A stretch of 64,000 nucleotides of DNA from Isoetes taiwanensis (taxonomy: Eukaryota > Streptophyta > Lycopodiopsida > Isoetales > Isoetaceae). Within the stretch, counting starts at the first letter, position 1. Each line of letters starts with the position of its first letter. The notes under the pieces were generated by a model that worked only from the letters and a program-made list of their open reading frames with translations, did not search any database and was not told the origin of the DNA. Both the position numbers and the translations under genes were made by a program. Positions 57,907 to 64,000 of this stretch are shown here, piece by piece. The stretch covers positions 6,323,710 to 6,387,709 of the forward strand of contig JAJEKV010000063.1 in assembly GCA_021234155.1 (NCBI GenBank). Reading direction: 5' to 3'.

Positions 57907-58291
57907 ATATGTTAGTGCCAGCTTAATCAGTAACAGTAAGCTCAGTGTTCCTATCAAAACATCTTTCTCACCAAGCATTTTGGAGGATGCATTGAGTGGG
58001 GCTATCCAGATTAGGACCTTGCCATTTAGGACAAGTTCTACATGACAAGGTATGGTCATTATGGTAAAGTCTTGTTTGCTAACCCTCCCTCCTTTTGGTG
58101 TGCATGAGTGGCATTGGAGAAACAAGGAGCACACTATTTTGGGGTTTAACAATATCGAAGACCCAGGCTGAAGCTGGAACAAATAGTAAATTCAAGGTAG
58201 TCTTCAATTGCGGGCATAAGTGTTTTTGGATGGAGCTTCTACCACTATGGTCAATTTCTCTCTACTATGCCAACCATGCTGGCTGCAGTTA
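57907..58291 (+). pseudogene. duplicated ARG1-like fragment, exons 4-5 with introns
   Basis: Matches 19297-19740 of the ARG1-like gene: exon 4 ([23 protein letters not shown]), the following intron, exon 5 (KTQAEAG, NSKFK) and the next intron up to the acceptor region. Introns are included, so it is a genomic duplication, not a retrocopy. Exon 5 lacks the IVIQVTSSS segment and exon 4 has a one-base change of frame. Confidence 0.9.
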
Positions 58292-59145
58292 TAAACTTAA
58301 ACTTCCCCGTTTTTTGTTTCGTATTTGGAATTCAGTGGTGTGGAGTAAGATTTCACTTGTGTAGAGTATGGGAAACCGTATATTTTAGGGGCTTTGAGGA
58401 GCTTGTTGGCATTTAGATGTCTAATCTCTAATTTTGATCTGGTTGCAAGCCTATTGTTGCCATATGGTTTGGCAAATTTTCATTTCCAGCAGGTGCGGCG
58501 GAGGAGAGCGGGCGCAGCCATGGTTTCTCGGGCGCTGCTCTATTGTAGGTCGCGCTTGAGCGCATCTGGCTGAGCGCCTGAGCGCATCTGCCTGAGCGCA
58601 TCTATTGCGGCAGCAGATCTGCCTGAGCGCCTGGAGCGGCAGCGGATGTGCCTCAGGGCCTGGAGCGGCAGCGTGGAAACCTGCCTCAGCGGCAGCGTGG
58701 ATTTGGGTTGCTTATCCGGATTTGGGGTTTCTTATCCGGATTTGGGATTTCTTAGCCTGGAGCAACGCAGAGCAGAGCAGCGGAGAGCAGAGCAAAAGCA
58801 GGGGCAGGGGCGACAGGGAGAGTAGGAGGCAGGGGCGACCGTGAGAGTAGCCAAAGCTTCTTGCGGTGATCTGGGCTCCTATCTGATTCCTATCTGATTG
58901 CTCTGGCTTCCTATCTGATTGCTCTGGCGGTCTGCATGGTCTGCGTATGCGGGATAAGCATGGTCTAAATGGCAAGCCATTTATTTTTTATGGAGACCTT
59001 AGGAAATGGCAAGCCATTTCTTCTCCAAAAAGATGCTGGCCGCTGATCTGGCATCGTCCCCAGGATATGCTCCAGATCCACGGCTGGGATTTAACCTCAC
59101 AAACATAACCCATAATACTTGAAAAAAACATTAATAAAATAACTA
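58292..59145. other. 854-bp insertion inside the ARG1 duplicate
   Basis: Separates the intron-5 part from exon 6. It contains GC-rich CTGAGCGCATCTGCCTGAG-like repeats (58550-58700) and CTATCTGATTGCTCTGG repeated at 58895-58930. No terminal inverted repeat was found. The junctions sit at TTATA / CTATTATAC. Confidence 0.5.
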
Positions 59146-59256
59146 TTATACTTTGAACAAGAGGAAAATGATGGTTATGGTTTGGCCCTACATTGTGCTT
59201 TGGTTCTTTATGGATATGGATATTTTTTGAGTCTTACCATTTTATTGAAGTATTAT
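59146..59256 (+). pseudogene. duplicated ARG1-like exon 6 and intron start
   Basis: TTATACTTTGAACAAGAGG onward matches exon 6 ([15 protein letters not shown]) and continues into the intron with CTTTATGGAT. The donor GT of the parent (CTACAGGTAC) is lost (CTACATTGTG). Confidence 0.85.
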
Positions 59257-59477
59257 CGTTCTGGGTGTGTTAAAATTAATCTGGGTCATTGGATGTTGGC
59301 ATATGCCACAGCATATGCCATGGGGCGAATTTTGAGCCCTCAAACACAAGTCAAGATGGGGTCAACGATGGGGCCCACCTATCTTGCTTGACTTACCCCT
59401 AACATTTGATAAAACCATTGGAAAAATATCATGCTTTGCACCTAGCAGCCAAACAAGAATATTAAACATTGAAAATA

Positions 59478-59568
59478 GACAATGATGAGCCTGGGGAGTC
59501 GAACCCCAGTAGCAGATCCCACGCTCATCCAGGCATACTAGGCATCTCAAAGGAGAGATGCCTAGTAT
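59478..59568 (-). repeat. hairpin and pol III B-box-like sequence
   Basis: 59535-59568 is a perfect 14-bp stem with 6-nt loop (ATACTAGGCATCTC and complement). Just beyond it on the minus strand, GGGGTTCGACTCCCC contains the B-box GGTTCGANNCC of tRNAs and tRNA-derived SINEs. No complete tRNA cloverleaf could be drawn. Confidence 0.4.
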
Positions 59569-59689
59569 ACCTAGGGGCCGAAGCCCACTAACAAACAAAA
59601 GGAGTTAGTATCAACAGATTATTTCAATATGTAAAGAGCCACTCTGAAACTCCCTTTATACAGCAGCTTCATGCAAAAATGCAAAAGAA

Positions 59690-59762
59690 TGAACACGTCA
59701 TGCAAAAGAATGAACACGTGTCAAGATCATACCTGCACACGTGTCAAGATCATACCTGCCAA
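59690..59762 (+). repeat. two adjacent short tandem duplications
   Basis: GCAAAAGAATGAACACGT occurs twice, followed by CACGTGTCAAGATCATACCT twice. Confidence 0.85.
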
Positions 59763-60078
59763 AGAAGACCAAGCTGCAACACATTCAGAAAATAAACAAG
59801 TTTCTCATTTATAAAAGCATAAGCAGTTCTTCCAGGCCACACAAAACATAAAGAAGGAGATGAAAACAGATCGGTTCATGGGCCACACTCGAAGCATGCC
59901 TAATCAGTTCATCCAACCGCGAATCTCTTGCACGCAGCAAGACTCTAGCTAAGCTCATATGAGAGCGCTAAGACATGTAACTTCGCATACCGTACACCCA
60001 ATTGATCCCATTCTACGCCAGAGATAGCATTCGGATTGAAGCATAGAACCCATTGAGTCGCCTCCTAAGCAAGCGCCA

Positions 60079-60292
60079 AGGACGCCGCAATCCTATGCGC
60101 AAGGTTCCCACCCCGCGATGCTACTAACAAATTCTTGGCGAGAAAAATCGCCTCCACCGGTAAATATGACCGACGGGATGTGAAGCTTCAACTCTAGAGG
60201 AAATATAGGAATCGGGCAAAGATACGAAGCAAAGCGCAAGGGCGCCGCAAATCCTATATGCCAGTTCCCACACCGCACGATGCTACACAACA
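60079..60292 (+). repeat. direct duplication of about 60 bp
   Basis: The block with GCCGCAATCCTATGCG and TTCCCACCCCGCGATGCTAC at 60079-60128 recurs diverged at 60242-60285, directly before the CACTA-like end. Confidence 0.7.
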
Positions 60293-60800
60293 AGAAAAGG
60301 GGCATTTAGCGACGCCAATAGCGGCGTCCGCGGCGACGCCTACGCTGACGCCCTGACGTCGCCCCGGCGTCGCCGCCACCGACGTCGTTGCGGTTCTGCC
60401 GCATAGCGACGCGTCGTCGCATATGCGACGTTGGCGGCGTCGTCTTGCGCATCGCCGCCGAGCGTGACACGCATCGCCGCGCGACGTCGCGCTGGCACGA
60501 CACACGTGAATATACACGTGGAATATACCGTGGAATATACACGCGGAACATCACCAAAATCCCGCCAGCGTCTTGCAGTAAAAATACGGTATACGTCGCA
60601 TCGACGCGTGACACGTGGGAACGACATCGCGGGTATATACACGTGGCATATACATGGGAATATACACGTGCAATATACATGCGATCGCGTAAAAACGCCG
60701 TGTCACGTCGCGATGCGACGTGACACGTGGAATATACACGTGGAAAATTCGAAAATCGGCGTGATAGAAAAAGCCACGTGGCAAAAAAAAGCCGCGTGGA
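60286..60800 (+). mobile_element. CACTA-like terminus with subterminal GC-rich repeats
   Basis: CACAACAAGAAAAGGGGCAT resembles the CACTACAAGAAAA-type ends of plant CACTA elements. It is followed by GCGACG-rich blocks (60305-60490) and by about eight copies of ACACGTGGAATATAC-like units (60500-60750). Subterminal repeat arrays like this bind the transposase in known CACTA elements. The other end was not found in the window. Confidence 0.5.
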
Positions 60801-61503
60801 TACGCGCGACGTGTAGGAAAAAATAAAAAAAATAAAAAAATATTTATATAAAAGATATAAAAATATTTTAAATAATCACAAAAGTGTTTTTATATTCATA
60901 TTTTTAAATAGTCACAAAATTATTTTTATATTTATATTTTTAAATAATCACAAAAAAGTGAATTGTATTTATATTTTTAAATAATCACAAAAGACTCGTT
61001 AAGAGGAGTATCCACCCTTTTTAGCCTAGAGCTACTCTCTCTCGATTCATCTGGAGTAGTCATCCGAAAGTAATGGTTAGAGAACGCCTCGAACCGCCAA
61101 ATTGCGCGTTATGATTGGATGGCTCTCCAACCGACGTTTGCGGATCCCTCGCGCCCAGAGCCCCATGTCATGCTCTATATAGCTTCATTCATATCCGCCA
61201 TCGCTTCCTATAAAACCAAAAGAATATGGCGTTAATGTAGTTCATAGAATTATAATAATTTTCTACAACGCACCCCGCATTCCCCCGCGGTTGGGAGAGT
61301 TCCCTCGTCAGATAACTGTTGATACAGATAAACAAAATCCACGCCCGTGGGCTACTTGTACCTGGCGCTTGCTAGGGGCAAACCCGTATAGATATTCCTA
61401 TGACAATATAACGATATTAGCTAGTGACATTTAAAGTTCTTATTAAAATTAATGTGAACTAATATAGCTCTTACTTAATCTATAATGAAACCCTTTCCTC
61501 GAA
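60801..61503. other. AT-rich repeats and spacer
   Basis: 60850-60990 has three to four repeats of ATATTTTTAAATAATCACAAAA. The rest is without recognised features. Confidence 0.6.
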
Positions 61504-63174
61504 TCACGGAGAGCCCAAATGAGACGGCTTTCGCGTGCTTTTAGTTGCTTTGTCGGTCCGAGCTCTATGTTTTTTTTCTGGATCCTTTGCACGTTCGAAT
61601 GCAATCTGATTGCAAGGCACACAACATTATCACAAGTTAAAGTGAACGAATGACAAAAAAAAATAAGAAATACCTTGATATCTTCCTTGTGGAGATTAAG
61701 TGGTTTAGGGACTTTTGACCAATCGCCTCCTTCTTTTTCGCAAGTCTGCTTCAGTTCCTTGACCACATTGTGCCTTTGACATACATCGATAGATCAACGC
61801 AATATCAAAATAATAAAAACAAGACTATGACTAGGTCATGTACCTCCTTTTTCGTATAAGCTCGCCCATCATCGGCGTGAGCTTCTTCCATTCTAAACGC
61901 CTTTGCTTTTTCTATCTCTCGAAACTCTGTTTCATTTTATTTTTGACGCTCTATTTCGCGTTGGTCATAAGCACCAGGCCACTCCCCTATACCGCGGGGA
62001 GGCCATAAACGAGAGATATTATTTGTGACCGCGTCCCTCAGTGTAGTATAAAAGACACTTCCCTCATCATCCTTCTTAGGAAGAGCGTCCCTGAAGCATA
62101 AATGGTGGGTATATAAAAGCGTGTTTATGTCTACCGTCAATATACATATCCCGTCCCGATTAAGAACCTTTTGAGCACTTTACAATGTATTCTAAGTGAA
62201 GAGAATGAACAAAACAACAAATTTAGATGACAAAGTACTAATATTTAAGGTTGATATCTTAAATAATATGTTCACATAACTTACATCAAAAAATTATTAT
62301 TAATATGATAGTCGGGTATATTCGGGGCCAATTCACCCGCAGACTTACGTGTCTAAAACAAAGCGAAATGGACGCTCTTCTTCAGTGACACGTGGGCGCC
62401 GTCGATCCTTCCCTCTCCAAGTCAGCGAAGCGACTATGTTCTTCGGATCCCCAACCCCGTGATGATCGCCGCGATCTTGAACGCGTTGTGAGTCTGTTGC
62501 TCCACTACTTCTTGACACGGAAGTAATGAGAGAATGAGCATCTTTAACATGCCGCAACCAAAGAAATGTTTGGTACGTAGTGGATATATATTTACCTGTT
62601 GAAATCTTCCTCCAAGTTCCTTGCATTAGAAAAATCTGTTCCCGTCTCTTGCCTAGAACGGGAGTCCATACTACGTCTAGCATTCTCAATATTCTCGCGA
62701 GAACGTGGAGGCCGATAATCAACACTATGTCGTTGGGGAATAGGAGCGGGAGGTCGCCTTAACCGGGCGTTGGTGTCAAAGAGGCAAAATATGCTTTTGC
62801 AATTTGGTCTCTCTCGGGAGACATGTTTTGCGGGAAGGCGGGGAGCGGCGGAGGAGCTGCAGAAGCACAAATATCATGCAAAAAACAATTCATTTATTTA
62901 TTATTTTTATAAAAAACTATCTTAATACCCAAACCTGCTGGTGTAGTGATAGGTGGAGGTTGGCGTCTTGGAGGAACATCAGCACGATTGCCCCTACCTC
63001 GTGGAGTCCTCCTCCTATTTTCTCTAAACTCGTCCCTTTCCTCTACACAACAAATTAAAACTCCATGCATAAACTCACATACCTAATTAGAGGGTAAAGC
63101 GTATAATAAAAACTATATAAATACTTACCTTCGTCTTGCTCATTCTCCGTACGATTGCGATTACCTCTATTCAT
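61504..63174 (-). pseudogene. seven-exon unknown gene within the CACTA-like element
   Basis: Minus-strand exons with GT-AG borders: 63129-63174 (start MNRGNRNRTENEQDE), 62934-63042, 62596-62856, 62349-62510, 61844-62177, 61674-61773, 61504-61605 (stop TGA). Phases agree through exon 5. The N-terminal third is rich in Arg, Pro and Asn. Exon 4 reads HHGVGDPKNIVASLTWRGKD; exon 5 FRDALPKKDDEG and LRDAVTNNISRLWPP; exon 6 KELKQTCEKEGGDWSKVP; exon 7 ERAKDPEKKHRART. Exon 5 has one in-frame TAA (after REIERQK), and exons 5/6 are one base out of phase. It looks like a plant transposon accessory protein of the Transposase_24/En-Spm kind, but the match is weak. Nearly intact. Confidence 0.5.
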
Positions 63175-63194
63175 CGCCGAGAAAAAGAGCACAC

Positions 63195-63455
63195 CTAGAT
63201 CAAAAGAAATTGTGAGAGAAACATTTGATAACCATGAATGATATTGGTTGCAATAATAGAATGATACTTACAAACCATAGAGATGAAAAATAGTATTTTT
63301 ATGGTTCGAAATGTGCCACTAATGAGCCCCGGCAGACTTACTGCAGTCTTGACCGTCTTGACCGGGCGGAGGGGAGACGATAATGCCATGAATATTGCAT
63401 CGCCAGAAAAGAGGGCCACAATGAGGAAAACCGCTAAGAATTGAGCCTCCGCCAT
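63195..63455 (-). CDS. small hydrophobic protein or signal-peptide exon
   Basis: ATG 63455 gives MAEAQFLAVFLIVALFSGD, a clear signal-peptide or membrane-anchor pattern. A basic SSPLRPVKTVKTA segment follows, after which a GTAAGT donor occurs. The ORF stays open to 63195. A short secreted peptide precursor is possible; nothing is recognised. Confidence 0.3.
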   Translation of the reverse strand: MAEAQFLAVFLIVALFSGDAIFMALSSPLRPVKTVKTAVSLPGLISGTFRTIKILFFISMVCKYHSIIATNIIHGYQMFLSQFLLI

Positions 63456-63639
63456 GACTATATATATTAATTTGAACATAACGAGAATTAGCGAGAGAAA
63501 AGCTTTGAACAAGTGTCTTTGAATAAATACCTAAATTTATATTCTTATCTTCTTATTTATATTAGAAAAGTATCTCGTATATAGGTATGGGGTGCATATC
63601 GAACTCTAGGTTGCCATATTATCAGGCCATGTATCATGT

Positions 63640-63880
63640 CATACACCGAACCCTAAATTATCCCACGTGGCATTTTTAGTGCCACATCATGAAACCCTAC
63701 GTTGCGTGTGGCACATCATCAAACCCTAGGTTGTGTCACGTCGCGACTTCCTATTGCCACATCATAGTAAGTGCCATGTCATCAAACCCTAGCTTACATC
63801 ATCAAACCCTAGATTGTGCCACATGGCATTTACAATCTAGGGTTTGATGATGTAGCACACAAAACCTAGGGTTTGACGTC
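63640..63880. repeat. telo-box-rich repeats and 22-bp perfect inverted repeat
   Basis: AAACCCTA occurs at 63692, 63721, 63784 and 63804, and inverted at 63838 and about 63867, usually within CATCATCAAACCCTAG. 63796-63817 and 63832-63853 are perfect complements (22 bp, 14-nt loop). Confidence 0.9.
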
Positions 63881-64000
63881 TGTAGCGACACTTTATCTAC
63901 AAGTTATGATTAATAATTTATTTACCATTAATAATAATTTTTTTGATTAATAAATTACTTTTTTCATTAGTAATTTTGACTAAAAAACATTTATTGGTTG

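Noticed and set aside
59478-59500. tRNA gene
   Set aside because: Only the B-box/T-arm is recognisable; no acceptor, D or anticodon arms could be drawn.
60254-60723. Overlapping Arg/Val/Ala-rich ORFs on both strands
   Set aside because: They arise from GC-rich subterminal repeats without codon bias or motifs; open frames on several frames at once are a composition effect.

Overview
The window is nuclear DNA of a land plant. It carries one intact intron-containing gene of the plant ARG1 (gravity-response J-protein) type, and the rest is dominated by nested plant-type retrotransposons, LINEs and DNA-transposon-like sequence. The large AT-rich spacers, roughly 1.3 kb LTR and deep nesting suggest a large genome, possibly a fern or other seed-free plant; the lineage is inference and was not tested.

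Layout. 1-1.4 kb: a small orphan gene (family Y, copy 1) behind a TATA box. 1.4-7.9 kb: a decayed Ty3/gypsy element on the minus strand. 7.9-10.3 kb: the 3' end of a chromovirus (integrase tail, chromodomain, polypurine tract, LTR). 10.3-13.7 kb: spacer with tandem repeats. 13.7-16.7 kb: a dead LINE. 18.5-21.1 kb: the ARG1-like gene, 11 exons with consistent splice phases. 22-24.3 kb: a LINE fragment, a poly(A)-tailed retrocopy and a LINE/SINE tail. 26-37.9 kb: a second chromovirus whose reverse transcriptase, RNase H and integrase regions were split by three insertions. The first insertion (26361-30641) carries a multi-exon tyrosine recombinase gene of the Crypton/DUF3504 type. The second is a poly(A) insertion with a 13-bp target duplication that contains a nearly complete LINE. 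The third is a roughly 520-bp retrocopy. 39.9-42.6 kb: an L1-type LINE. 43.2-45.9 kb: a decayed gene of unknown family.

46-54 kb is the most unusual part. Five arrays of a palindromic repeat (core CGCACCGTGGCCACGGTGCG) alternate with single gene cassettes: two ~190-aa paralogues (family X), two more copies of family Y, a divergent histone-H3-like gene, a DUF8039-like ORF and a pair of overlapping unknown ORFs. 57.9-59.3 kb holds an intron-bearing duplicate of ARG1 exons 4-6. 60.3-63.2 kb looks like one end of a CACTA-type element with a seven-exon unknown gene. The right edge carries telo-box-containing palindromes.

The ARG1-like gene is probably the only ordinary host gene that is intact. 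The tyrosine-recombinase gene is almost intact: reading phase is preserved across seven 3' exons, but one splice donor has changed from GT to AT directly before the catalytic tyrosine. Most other coding matter is transposon-derived and broken. All identities come from reading motifs by eye; no database search was run.
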